Assembly (NCBI GenBank): GCA_937895955.1
Contig: CALAZI010000191.1
Span: 1 to 20,972 of the forward strand
Direction: 5' to 3'
From: an uncultured Alphaproteobacteria bacterium
GTDB lineage: Bacteria; Pseudomonadota; Alphaproteobacteria; Caulobacterales; Parvularculaceae
DNA length: 20,972 nt
Part shown: positions 1 to 7,208 of the stretch, in pieces
How the letters are laid out: the number at the start of each line of letters is the position of its first letter
Position numbering within the stretch: the stretch's first letter is position 1
Notes under the pieces: generated by a model
What the model was told of the DNA's origin: nothing
The model's input: the letters and a program-made list of their open reading frames with translations, nothing else
The model's database searches: none
Made by a program: the position numbers and the translations under genes

Positions 1-1092
1 TATCTGCGCCACTACGCGACCTTGAGCCTAGAGACCAAGGTTGTACAGGACGACGAAACGGCGCGCGTTGAAGTGCACAGAAAACCGTTGGGTGTCGTCG
101 TCGGGATCGTCGCGTGGAATTTTCCGCTTGTCCTCGCCGCGTGGAAAATCGGACCGGCGCTTGTCGCCGGCAATACGATCGTCTTGAAACCCGCCCCGAC
201 AACGCCGGTCGCGACGCTGCGCCTCGCAGCCTTGATCAAGGATGTCGTTCCGCCGGGCGTCGTCAATGTCATCGCTGATGAAAACGATCTCGGTCCGGTT
301 CTCACCAGTCATCCCGACGTCGCGAAAGTCTCGTTCACAGGCTCGACCGACACCGGCAAGAAAATCATGAAGAGCGGCGCCGATACGTTGAAGCGGCTGA
401 CGCTCGAACTCGGCGGCAATGACGTCGCGATCGTTCTCGACGACGTCAACGTCAAGGACGTAGCGCCGAAAATCTTCGACGCCGCCATGTTGAATTGCGG
501 TCAGGTGTGCATGGCCGCAAAGCGCATCTTCGTTCAGGACGCCATCTATGACGACATGGCGAACGCCATGGCGGCGATCGCCAAGGAGGCTGTCGTCGAT
601 GACGGGTCAAAGCAGGGAACGCGCGTCGGACCGCTGCAGAACAAAATGCAGTTCGAGAAAGTGAAAGGCATTCTGGAAAGCGCGAAGAAGGAAGGCGCGA
701 CCGTCGTCGGCGGGGAAAGCGGCGGCCGCGCCGGCTATTTCATCAAGCCGGCGATCGTGACGAACGTGAAGGAAGGCAACCGCATCGTCGATGAAGAGCA
801 GTTCGGCCCCGTCATTCCGCTGATCCGGTTCAAGAGCGATGATGAAATCGTCGCCCGCGCCAACGCTTCGCCCTATGGGCTCGGCGGATCGGTGTGGTCG
901 TCGAATTTCGATCGCGCTCGCAGGATCGCAGAAGATATCGACGCCGGCACGGTGTGGATCAATCAGCACATCACGATCGGGCCGCATATTCCGATGGCCG
1001 GCTCAAAACAGTCAGGCATCGGCGTCGAACAAAGTCTCGAAGGCCTGTCGGAGTTCACGCAGATTCGCGTGCTTAATATGGCGAAAGCCTAA
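1..1092 (+). CDS. Aldehyde dehydrogenase family protein (5' end cut by window)
   Basis: This is an NAD(P)-dependent aldehyde dehydrogenase that oxidises an aldehyde or semialdehyde to the acid. The reading frame is open from base 1, so the start lies upstream; 363 codons are visible and about 110-120 N-terminal residues are missing compared with the usual ~480. The family signature is complete: the VAWNFP cofactor-binding segment, the FTGST nucleotide-binding turn, the general-base Glu in LELGG (visible codon 136) and the nucleophilic Cys in NCGQVC (visible codon 170), spaced 34 residues apart as is standard. The C-terminal GPVIPL and GGSVWS motifs are also present. The substrate cannot be read from sequence; the CoA-ligase and carboxylase genes downstream suggest an aldehyde from an aromatic or branched-acid pathway. 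A 29-base gap separates it from the next gene. Confidence 0.93.
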   Translation, partial: YLRHYATLSLETKVVQDDETARVEVHRKPLGVVVGIVAWNFPLVLAAWKIGPALVAGNTIVLKPAPTTPVATLRLAALIKDVVPPGVVNVIADENDLGPVLTSHPDVAKVSFTGSTDTGKKIMKSGADTLKRLTLELGGNDVAIVLDDVNVKDVAPKIFDAAMLNCGQVCMAAKRIFVQDAIYDDMANAMAAIAKEAVVDDGSKQGTRVGPLQNKMQFEKVKGILESAKKEGATVVGGESGGRAGYFIKPAIVTNVKEGNRIVDEEQFGPVIPLIRFKSDDEIVARANASPYGLGGSVWSSNFDRARRIAEDIDAGTVWINQHITIGPHIPMAGSKQSGIGVEQSLEGLSEFTQIRVLNMAKA

Positions 1093-1121
1093 AGCGTCTT
1101 TAGATTCAGGAGAAAAATCAC

Positions 1122-1409
1122 ATGAAGCGGTTCATCGCTTTTTCGGCCGCCGCTGCGATCGCATTCGGAGCGGGCGTCGCATATGCTGAGTCGATTGAAG
1201 ACATGTGCCTGCGCGTCTCTGAGGAGTGGGGAACCGAAGGCGACGTCGCCGCGCAATGCTCCTGCCTCGCGGATGAGGCGGCGGGCGATTCCGCCGTGGA
1301 GGAGGAGCTTCGCTCGCTCGCTGACAGCTATTCGAATGACGAAGAGGCTTACGACGCGGCGAGCGATGCGACGAAATCGGCCTTCGACGCCTGCTCGGTA
1401 GACAGCTGA
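1122..1409 (+). CDS. Small exported cysteine-containing protein of unknown function
   Basis: This 95-residue protein was not recognised as a named family. It begins with a convincing Sec signal peptide: MKR, a hydrophobic Ala/Phe-rich core, then AYA with likely cleavage before ESIED (after about residue 22). The mature part is about 73 residues, very acidic, and has four cysteines (one after ESIEDM, a closely spaced CSC pair, and one near the end), suggesting an oxidised periplasmic protein. The start is supported by a purine-rich CAGGAGA Shine-Dalgarno sequence at 1107-1113, nine bases upstream. It lies between an aldehyde dehydrogenase and an acyl-CoA synthetase and its stop is only three bases before the next ATG, so it is probably translated from the same message. 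Its role in that context is unknown. Confidence 0.75.
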   Translation: MKRFIAFSAAAAIAFGAGVAYAESIEDMCLRVSEEWGTEGDVAAQCSCLADEAAGDSAVEEELRSLADSYSNDEEAYDAASDATKSAFDACSVDS

Positions 1410-1412
1410 TTG

Positions 1413-3038
1413 ATGGCGGTCGCCGACGCCTATTTAGCCTCAAGGCGCGCTTTTGAATGGCGGCGTCCCGAGCGGTTTAATTTCGTTCGGGACGTCATTG
1501 ACGCGCGCGCTGCGAATGATGGCGCGGCGATTGCGCTCCATTGGAGATCGGCGGACGGCGAAGAGGCGATAATTTCTTTCGCCGAATTGAAACGGCGCGC
1601 CAACGCGGCCGCCGGATTTCTTTCATCGCTCGGCTTGAAGCGCGGCGATATCGTTTTGCTCGTCCTCTCCCGCGAACAGGCCTGGTGGGACATCATTCTG
1701 GGTTGTTTGCAGCTCGGCGCGATCGTCTCGCCGGGAACGACGCAATTGATGAAAAAGGATTTCGCCTTTCGGCTGGAAGCGACAAAGGCTGCGGCGATCA
1801 TCACCAATTCGGCCTGCGCGCCGCGCGCCGACGAAGCGATCGGGGCGACCGGCTGGTCAGGCGAGAAAATCATCGTCGACGCGGAACGCCTGGGATGGCT
1901 TCGCTACGACCGTGCGGCGGCGGCGCCTTTGACCGATTGCGCCGACACAAAAGGGGATGACGAAGCGCTTGTCTATTTCACCTCAGGCACGACCGGCAAT
2001 CCCAAAATGACGGTGCATGGCTGCGCCTATCCGCTCGGCCATGAGACGACGGGAAAATTCTGGCTGCGCGCCGGCCCGGGCGATCTCGTCTGGAATATTT
2101 CCGACACCGGATGGGCGAAAGGCGCATGGTCTTCATTATTCGCGCCATGGCTTTGCGGCGCCGGACTGTTCGCGCTTCATGCGGACGCCGTCGATCCTGC
2201 GCGCGTTCTCGACTCGCTTGAAAATTATCCCGTGACCGTTCTCTGCGCGCCGCCGACCGCCTATCGAATGCTCGTGAAGCAGCCGCTTGATCAGCGCAAG
2301 TTCAAAAAACTCAGACATTGCGTCAGCGCAGGCGAACCGCTTAATCCGGAAGTCATCGAGATCTGGCGCGAGAAAACGGGGCATCAGATCTGCGAAGGCT
2401 ACGGGCAGACGGAAACGGTTATTCTTTGCGGCGTCTTCGACGGCATGGCGGTGAAGCCGGGATCAATGGGTTTGCCTGCGCCAGGCGTTGATCTTGACGT
2501 CATTGACGACAACGGCGCGAGGCTTGGCGCCGGCGTTGAGGGCGATGTTGCGGTTTCTCTCGCTCCGCCGCCGATGGGGCTTTTTCTCGGATACAGGAAC
2601 GATGAGGAGCGCACGGCGGCGACGCGGCGGGGCGAGTGGTATTTGACCGGCGATCGCGCCTATCGCGACGAGGACGGGTATTTTTGGTTTGTTGGTCGCG
2701 GCGATGACGTCATCATATCCGCCGGCTACCGCATCGGCCCGTTTGAAGTTGAAAGCGCGTTGATTGAACATCCTGCCGTCGTTGAATCCGCCGTCGTCGC
2801 AAGTCCTGATGAGACGCGCGGCGAAATCGTCAAGGCTTTTGTCGTTTTGACGAAGGGGACGCCGGCAAGCGATGATCTTGTTCGCGAATTGCAAGATCAT
2901 GTGAAGCGCGTGACTGCGCCGTACAAATATCCGCGCAAGATAGAATTCGTCGAAAGCCTGCCGAAAACGATCAGCGGCAAAATAATCCGAAAGGAATTGC
3001 GCGAGCGTGAATGGAAAGGGAAGGGCGCTCATGGGTGA
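1413..3038 (+). CDS. ACSM-type acyl-CoA synthetase (AMP-forming)
   Basis: This 541-residue enzyme of the adenylate-forming superfamily activates a carboxylic acid to its CoA thioester using ATP. The sequence runs closely parallel to the medium-chain/ACSM acyl-CoA synthetases: YFTSGTTGNPKM phosphate loop, WNISDTGWAKGAWSS, the HCVSAGEPLNPEV block, EGYGQTET adenine-binding motif, YLTGDRAYRDEDGYFWFVGR hinge region, SAGYRIGPFEVE, and the C-terminal SGKIIRKELR lysine motif. Members accept medium-chain or benzoate-like acids, so an aromatic substrate is possible but unproven. I chose the ATG at 1413, directly after the stop of the small exported gene, over the TTG at 1410. The end overlaps the next gene by eight bases (ATGGGTGA), indicating translational coupling to a second CoA ligase. 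Confidence 0.93.
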   Translation: MAVADAYLASRRAFEWRRPERFNFVRDVIDARAANDGAAIALHWRSADGEEAIISFAELKRRANAAAGFLSSLGLKRGDIVLLVLSREQAWWDIILGCLQLGAIVSPGTTQLMKKDFAFRLEATKAAAIITNSACAPRADEAIGATGWSGEKIIVDAERLGWLRYDRAAAAPLTDCADTKGDDEALVYFTSGTTGNPKMTVHGCAYPLGHETTGKFWLRAGPGDLVWNISDTGWAKGAWSSLFAPWLCGAGLFALHADAVDPARVLDSLENYPVTVLCAPPTAYRMLVKQPLDQRKFKKLRHCVSAGEPLNPEVIEIWREKTGHQICEGYGQTETVILCGVFDGMAVKPGSMGLPAPGVDLDVIDDNGARLGAGVEGDVAVSLAPPPMGLFLGYRNDEERTAATRRGEWYLTGDRAYRDEDGYFWFVGRGDDVIISAGYRIGPFEVESALIEHPAVVESAVVASPDETRGEIVKAFVVLTKGTPASDDLVRELQDHVKRVTAPYKYPRKIEFVESLPKTISGKIIRKELREREWKGKGAHG

Positions 3039-4326
3039 GGCTTATGCGCCGCTGCTCGACGACAGCGAACGGCTTTCCGGGGCGGATCTTTCCGCGCTCC
3101 AACTGAACCGTCTTCGGGCGTCATTGTCGCACGCCTATGCGAACGCGCCGCATTACCGCGCAGCGTTCGACGCGGCTGGCGTCAAGCCGGCCGACCTGAC
3201 GTCGCTTTCCGGCCTGGCGAAGTTCCCGTTCACGACGAAGCAGGATTTGAGGGACAACTATCCGTTCGGTTTCTTCGCCGTGCCGCGCGAAGAGGTGGTG
3301 CGCGTGCACGCCTCATCCGGCACGACCGGCAAGCCAACCGTCGTCGGCTATACGAAAAAGGATATCGAGACTTGGTCTACGGTCGTTGCGCGCTCGATCC
3401 GTGCGGCCGGCGGGCGGCCCGGAATGAAGGTTCATATCGCTTACGGCTACGGGCTTTTCACCGGCGGGCTCGGCGCCCATTACGGCGCGGAGGCTCTCGG
3501 CTGCACCGTCATTCCGATGTCGGGCGGGCAAACGGAAAAGCAGGTGCAGCTTATTTGCGACTTCGAGCCTGACATCATCATGGTGACGCCGAGCTACATG
3601 CTGGCGATCCTCGATGAGTTCCGGCGGCAGGGGCTTGATCCTAGAAAATCCTCGCTAAAGATCGGCATCTTCGGCGCCGAGCCCTGGACCGATGCGATGC
3701 GCAAGGAAATCGAAGAGGCGTTCGCAATCGACGCGGTCGACATTTACGGGCTATCCGAAGTGATGGGCCCAGGCGTCGCCAATGAATGCGTCGAGACCAA
3801 AGACGGCCTCACCATCTGGGAGGATCATTTCTATCCGGAGATTATCAATCCGGAGACCGGCGAGGTTCTTCCCGACGGCGAATTGGGCGAACTTGTCTTC
3901 ACATCGCTCACAAAGGAGGCGATGCCGATCATCCGTTACAGGACGCGCGATCTGACACGCATCTTGCCGGGAACGGCGCGGGTGATGCGACGGATGGAAC
4001 GCATTTCCGGGCGCACGGACGATATGATGATCATTCGCGGCGTCAATGTGTTTCCGACCCAGATCGAGGAGCAGATCCTCAAGGAGTCGGCGCTGGCGCC
4101 GCATTATGTTCTTGAGATCACCCGGCCCGGCCGCATGGACGAGCTGAAAGTCGTCGTCGAGGCGCGCGCGGGCGCGTCAGCCGATGAGATCGCTGCGGCG
4201 TCAAAATCCTTGAAGCATCACATCAAGACGATGATCGGCATCTCAACCGCCGTCGATATTGTTCCGCCGGGCGGCGTCGAGCGATCCCTCGGCAAGGCGA
4301 AGCGGATCAGGGATTTGCGGGGCTGA
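3031..4326 (+). CDS. PaaK-family aryl-CoA ligase (phenylacetate-CoA ligase-like)
   Basis: This is a 431-residue AMP-forming ligase of the phenylacetate-CoA ligase family, which makes aryl- or arylacetyl-CoA. Family marks include the SSGTTGKPTVVGYT phosphate loop, YGYGLFTGGLGAHYGAE, the IPMSGGQTEKQ segment, the FGAEPWT block, DIYGLSEVMGPGVA, YRTRDLT, and GRTDDMMIIRGVNVFPTQIE ahead of the small C-terminal domain. Length is normal for PaaK (~430-440). I chose ATG 3031 over GTG 3007, because 3031 gives the usual N-terminus and the overlap typical of this locus. No other phenylacetate (paa) genes are in the window, so the substrate may be another aromatic acid such as 2-aminobenzoate or indoleacetate; this cannot be decided from sequence. 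It is followed by a 56-base gap containing a promoter and operator. Confidence 0.93.
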   Translation: MGEAYAPLLDDSERLSGADLSALQLNRLRASLSHAYANAPHYRAAFDAAGVKPADLTSLSGLAKFPFTTKQDLRDNYPFGFFAVPREEVVRVHASSGTTGKPTVVGYTKKDIETWSTVVARSIRAAGGRPGMKVHIAYGYGLFTGGLGAHYGAEALGCTVIPMSGGQTEKQVQLICDFEPDIIMVTPSYMLAILDEFRRQGLDPRKSSLKIGIFGAEPWTDAMRKEIEEAFAIDAVDIYGLSEVMGPGVANECVETKDGLTIWEDHFYPEIINPETGEVLPDGELGELVFTSLTKEAMPIIRYRTRDLTRILPGTARVMRRMERISGRTDDMMIIRGVNVFPTQIEEQILKESALAPHYVLEITRPGRMDELKVVVEARAGASADEIAAASKSLKHHIKTMIGISTAVDIVPPGGVERSLGKAKRIRDLRG

Positions 4327-4334
4327 CGGCCGGC

Positions 4335-4362
4335 TTTACATGTCAGGGCGGCCGCATTAAAT
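4335..4362 (+). promoter_or_regulatory. Candidate sigma-70 promoter for the csoR-type gene
   Basis: A TTTACA element (4335-4340, five of six matches to the -35 consensus) and a TTAAAT element (4357-4362, four of six matches to -10) are 16 bases apart in the short gap after the PaaK-type gene. The -10 element abuts the palindromic operator that follows, which would put the transcription start inside the operator and leave a leader of only about a dozen bases. This is pattern matching only. Confidence 0.45.
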
Positions 4363-4378
4363 ACCCCGTATAGGGTAT
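4361..4378 (+). promoter_or_regulatory. CsoR-type operator palindrome
   Basis: ATACCC-CGTATA-GGGTAT is a perfect inverted repeat with 6-base arms and a 6-base spacer, ending four bases before the ATG of a CsoR-family gene. CsoR/RcnR-family repressors bind G/C-tract palindromes of the TACCC...GGGTA kind, so this is very likely the autoregulatory operator. Its AGGG at 4372-4375 lies seven bases before the ATG and is the only visible Shine-Dalgarno candidate, so operator and ribosome-binding site overlap. Confidence 0.8.
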
Positions 4379-4382
4379 CCAT

Positions 4383-4661
4383 ATGATCACGTCCGAAACG
4401 AAGACCGCCGCCGCCAAACGGCTCGCCCGCATCGAAGGCCAGGTTCGCGGCGTCGCCCGCATGGTCGAGGAAGGCCGGTATTGCATCGACGTCGTCCGGC
4501 AGATTCAGGCGATCAAGGCGGCGCTCTCCGGTCTCGAAACCGTCATTCTCGACGATCACATCGACACTTGCGTCGAGGTTGCGTTGAAAGGCGACAATGT
4601 CGGCAAGCGGCGGGAGAAGGTCGAAGAGCTTGTCGCCGTTCTGGCCGGCAAGAAGCGCTGA
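4383..4661 (+). CDS. CsoR/FrmR-family metal-sensing transcriptional repressor
   Basis: This 92-residue all-helical repressor of the CsoR/RcnR/FrmR family (DUF156) opens with RLARIEGQVRGVARMVEE, the family hallmark. Ligand-position residues are Cys34, His59 and Cys63; their spacing (25 and 4 residues) is identical to the Cys36-His61-Cys65 copper(I) site of Mycobacterium tuberculosis CsoR, so a Cu(I)-type site is the best guess. A purely thiol sensor (CstR-like) or formaldehyde sensor (FrmR) is less well matched because the His is retained. A perfect GC-tract palindrome immediately upstream supports autorepression. No copper exporter, chaperone or formaldehyde dehydrogenase gene is nearby. Instead an acyl-CoA carboxylase gene begins 97 bases downstream, so its placement is odd. 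Confidence 0.92.
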   Translation: MITSETKTAAAKRLARIEGQVRGVARMVEEGRYCIDVVRQIQAIKAALSGLETVILDDHIDTCVEVALKGDNVGKRREKVEELVAVLAGKKR

Positions 4662-4758
4662 GCCGTAATCAGAGACCGCTTGGACTGCGTTGCAAGCTGG
4701 CGGCCGACGCTGGGGACGGCTACACGCTTTTTGATCAATCGGCGAGCGTGGAGCGTCA
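4662..4758 (+). other. 97-base gap between csoR-type and carboxyltransferase genes
   Basis: There is no coding sequence. It contains the 8-base palindrome TTGATCAA (4731-4738) and weak dispersed ACGCT/AGCGT repeats, but no convincing promoter pair and no stem followed by a T-tract. Read-through from the CsoR-controlled promoter into the carboxylase operon is therefore possible, although a separate promoter recognised by another factor cannot be excluded. Confidence 0.4.
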
Positions 4759-6375
4759 ATGCCCGTCTTCAAGAGCGACATCGATGTTCGATCTGAAGCC
4801 TTCGCGGCGAATAGGGCGGCGCATCTTCGCCTGATTGAAGATTTCCGCAGTCTTGAACAGAAGATTGTCGCCACATCGGCGCGCGCGAAAGCGAAATTCG
4901 AAAAGCGGGGCCAGCTCTTGCCGCGCGACCGGCTGGCGCTCGTCCTGGATCGCGGCGCGCCGTTTCTCGAACTGTCGACGCTCTGCGGCTATAAAATGCA
5001 TGACGACGACGGCGATCATAACATTTCCGGCGGCGGCGGCATCGCGGGCATCGGGTTTATTTCCGGCGTGCGCTGTCTCGTCAGCGCGTCGGATTCAGGG
5101 ATCAAGGGCGGCGCGGCGACGCCGATGGGCGTTCACAAGGCGTTGCGCGCGCAGGAAATCGCGCTCAAGCAAAAACTCCCCGTCGTGCAGTTGATCGAAA
5201 GCGCCGGGGCCAATCTTTTCCGCCAGTCGGAAATGTTCGTGCCGGGTGGACAGACTTTCGCCAATCTTGCGCGGCTTTCGGCCGCCGGCTGTCCCGTCAT
5301 TTCCGTCGTCCACGGCTCCTCGACAGCAGGCGGCGCCTATCAGACGGGGTTATCGGACTATGTCGTCGTCGTGCGCGGGCGCTCGAAAGTGTTTCTCGCC
5401 GGCCCGCCGCTCTTGAAGGCCGCGACAGGCGAAATCGCAACAGATGAAGACCTAGGCGGCGCGGAGATGCACTATCACGTCTCCGGCACGGCGGAATATA
5501 TGGCTGAAAACGACGCCGACGGGCTGAGGATCGCGCGCGAGATCATCGCCAAATTGCAATGGAACAAAGAACAGGCCGCGAAGACGCGCTCTTACCGCGA
5601 ACCGCTTTTCGATCCTGAGGAAATACTTGGCGTTACGCCTGCCGATTACAGAATGCCTTATGACGTTCGTGAAAATATCGCGCGCATCGTTGACGCTTCC
5701 GACATGCTCGGCTTCAAGGACGGATATGGCGCGGCGACGGTTTGCATCCACGCCGAAATCGCCGGTCATGCGGTCGGGATCATTTCAAATAACGGCCCCA
5801 TAGACGCCGACGGCGCCGCGAAAGCGGCGCAGTTCATTCAGCTTCAGTGTCAGGCGGGAACGCCTGTCATTTTCCTGCAAAATACGACCGGCTATCTCGT
5901 CGGGACGGACGCCGAACAGCGCGGCATCATCAAGCATGGCAGCAAGATGATACAGGCGGTCACCAATATGACCGTGCCGAAAATCACGATGCATATCGGC
6001 GCTTCCTTCGGCGCCGGCAATTACGGCATGTGCGGGCGCGCTTTCGATCCCGCCTTCATTTTCGCCTGGCCGAACAACCGGATCGCCGTCATGGGCGGCG
6101 AACAGGCGGCGAAGACGATGCGCATTGTCGGCGAGGAGGGCGCGCGAGCGCGCGGCGAGGAGCCGAACGCCGCCTATTTCGACGCCATGGCGAAGACGAT
6201 CATCGATAAATATGACGAGGAGAGCCAGGCGCTTTTCGCCACAGCGCGGCTCTGGGATGACGGCCTCGTCGATCCGCGCGATACGCGCAAGGTCCTCGCC
6301 TTTTGTCTCGATACGGTGAAGGAAGCCGAGGAACGCCGGTTGCGCCCGAATGTCTTCGGCGTTGCGAGGATGTGA
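4759..6375 (+). CDS. Acyl-CoA carboxylase, carboxyltransferase (beta) subunit
   Basis: This 538-residue carboxyltransferase subunit of a biotin-dependent acyl-CoA carboxylase moves CO2 from carboxybiotin to an acyl-CoA. It belongs to the methylcrotonyl/geranyl-CoA carboxylase branch: RLALVLDRGAPFLELS near the N-terminus, the GIGFISGV segment, the oxyanion-hole motif VVHGSSTAGGAY, FLAGPPLLKAATGE, LGGAEMH, and the second-half motifs FLQNTTGYLVG and GASFGAGNYGMCGRAFDP. The VHGSSTAGGAY plus FVPGGQ combination seems closer to geranyl-CoA carboxylase (AtuC-like) than to LiuB, but I would not name a substrate. A GGAG at 4750-4753 precedes the ATG. The hydratase gene follows after two bases and the biotin-carrying partner subunit lies just beyond it. 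Confidence 0.93.
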   Translation: MPVFKSDIDVRSEAFAANRAAHLRLIEDFRSLEQKIVATSARAKAKFEKRGQLLPRDRLALVLDRGAPFLELSTLCGYKMHDDDGDHNISGGGGIAGIGFISGVRCLVSASDSGIKGGAATPMGVHKALRAQEIALKQKLPVVQLIESAGANLFRQSEMFVPGGQTFANLARLSAAGCPVISVVHGSSTAGGAYQTGLSDYVVVVRGRSKVFLAGPPLLKAATGEIATDEDLGGAEMHYHVSGTAEYMAENDADGLRIAREIIAKLQWNKEQAAKTRSYREPLFDPEEILGVTPADYRMPYDVRENIARIVDASDMLGFKDGYGAATVCIHAEIAGHAVGIISNNGPIDADGAAKAAQFIQLQCQAGTPVIFLQNTTGYLVGTDAEQRGIIKHGSKMIQAVTNMTVPKITMHIGASFGAGNYGMCGRAFDPAFIFAWPNNRIAVMGGEQAAKTMRIVGEEGARARGEEPNAAYFDAMAKTIIDKYDEESQALFATARLWDDGLVDPRDTRKVLAFCLDTVKEAEERRLRPNVFGVARM

Positions 6376-6377
6376 CG

Positions 6378-7208
6378 ATGACACTTCCCCAGCCGGTCGA
6401 TATTCTGCTTGAACGGCGCAAGTCGACATTGATTGCGACGCTCAACCGACCACAGGCCAAGAACGCGCTGAACGCCGCCATAGTCGACAGCCTTTTTTCT
6501 CTTTGCGACTGGCTTAATGAAAACCGCGATATTCGCGCATTCGTCTTGCGCGGCGCCGGCGGAACGTTTTGCGCCGGCGGCGACATCAAGGAATTCGCAT
6601 CGCAATTGATGGCGGCCGAGCCTGCGCCCGGCGAAGCTGACCCGATCGAGACCGGCAACCGCCGTTTCGGCGATCTTCTCTTGAAGCTGGATGCTCTGCC
6701 GCAAGTCGTCGTCAGCGTGATTGAAGGCGCGGCGTTCGGCGGCGCGATGGGATTTGTCGCGACCAGCGATGTCGCCATTGCGGCGTCGGACGCGAAATTC
6801 TCCTTATCGGAAACGACCCTCGGCCTGCCGCCGGCGCAGATCGGCCCTTTCGTCGTCAGAAAGATCGGTCTCTTTAACGCGCGGCGTCTCGCCCTGACGG
6901 GCGCCCGCTTCGGCGCTGAGGAAGCCTCGCGCGTCGGCCTTGTCGATCTCATCGTTGCGCCGAATGACATTGAACGCGCGCTGACATCGACATTGAATGA
7001 TATCGGACGCTGCGAGCCGGGCGCGATCGCTGCCACGAAGCGCATAGTCAACAATGCGGCGCGCAGCGTCGATCCGCGTGAGCTTGACGCCGCTGCGAAG
7101 GAATTCGCGAAATGCCTGCGCGGCGCCGGGCGCATCGGCGCCGCCGCCTTTGCACAGAAACAGGCGCCTTCATGGGTTGAAACCTATCTGGAGCGGTCGC
7201 AAGCATGA
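6378..7208 (+). CDS. Enoyl-CoA hydratase/isomerase family protein, LiuC-like
   Basis: This 276-residue crotonase-fold enzyme acts on an enoyl-CoA, probably by hydration. The first oxyanion motif GTFCAGGDIKEF (residues 62-73) and the second AFGGAMGF (119-126) are clear. The crotonase Glu equivalent to rat Glu144 is replaced by Gly125, while the second catalytic Glu is kept as Glu145 in SETTLGLPPAQIGPFVV. That pattern, with the IGPFVV segment, resembles methylglutaconyl-CoA hydratase (LiuC) and AtuE rather than ordinary FadB-type hydratases. The ATG at 6378, two bases after the carboxyltransferase stop, gives the normal N-terminus; longer in-frame starts would read into the previous gene. The end overlaps the next start as ATGA. 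Its position between the two carboxylase subunits implies it acts on the carboxylated product. Confidence 0.9.
   Translation: MTLPQPVDILLERRKSTLIATLNRPQAKNALNAAIVDSLFSLCDWLNENRDIRAFVLRGAGGTFCAGGDIKEFASQLMAAEPAPGEADPIETGNRRFGDLLLKLDALPQVVVSVIEGAAFGGAMGFVATSDVAIAASDAKFSLSETTLGLPPAQIGPFVVRKIGLFNARRLALTGARFGAEEASRVGLVDLIVAPNDIERALTSTLNDIGRCEPGAIAATKRIVNNAARSVDPRELDAAAKEFAKCLRGAGRIGAAAFAQKQAPSWVETYLERSQA

Noticed and set aside
3031..4326. Reading the PaaK-type gene as evidence for a phenylacetate (paa) pathway
   Set aside because: None of the paaABCDE epoxidase, paaG or paaZ genes is present; the family also includes ligases for other aromatic acids.
4731..4738. TTGATCAA palindrome as an operator for the carboxylase operon
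   Set aside because: Eight bases with no extended symmetry or promoter elements beside it; such short palindromes occur by chance.
6200..7135. Long open frame on the minus strand (about 311 codons) opposite the carboxyltransferase end and the hydratase gene
   Set aside because: Arg/Ala/Ser-rich low-complexity translation with no family motif, lying opposite genes with intact motifs; typical antisense opening in GC-rich DNA.
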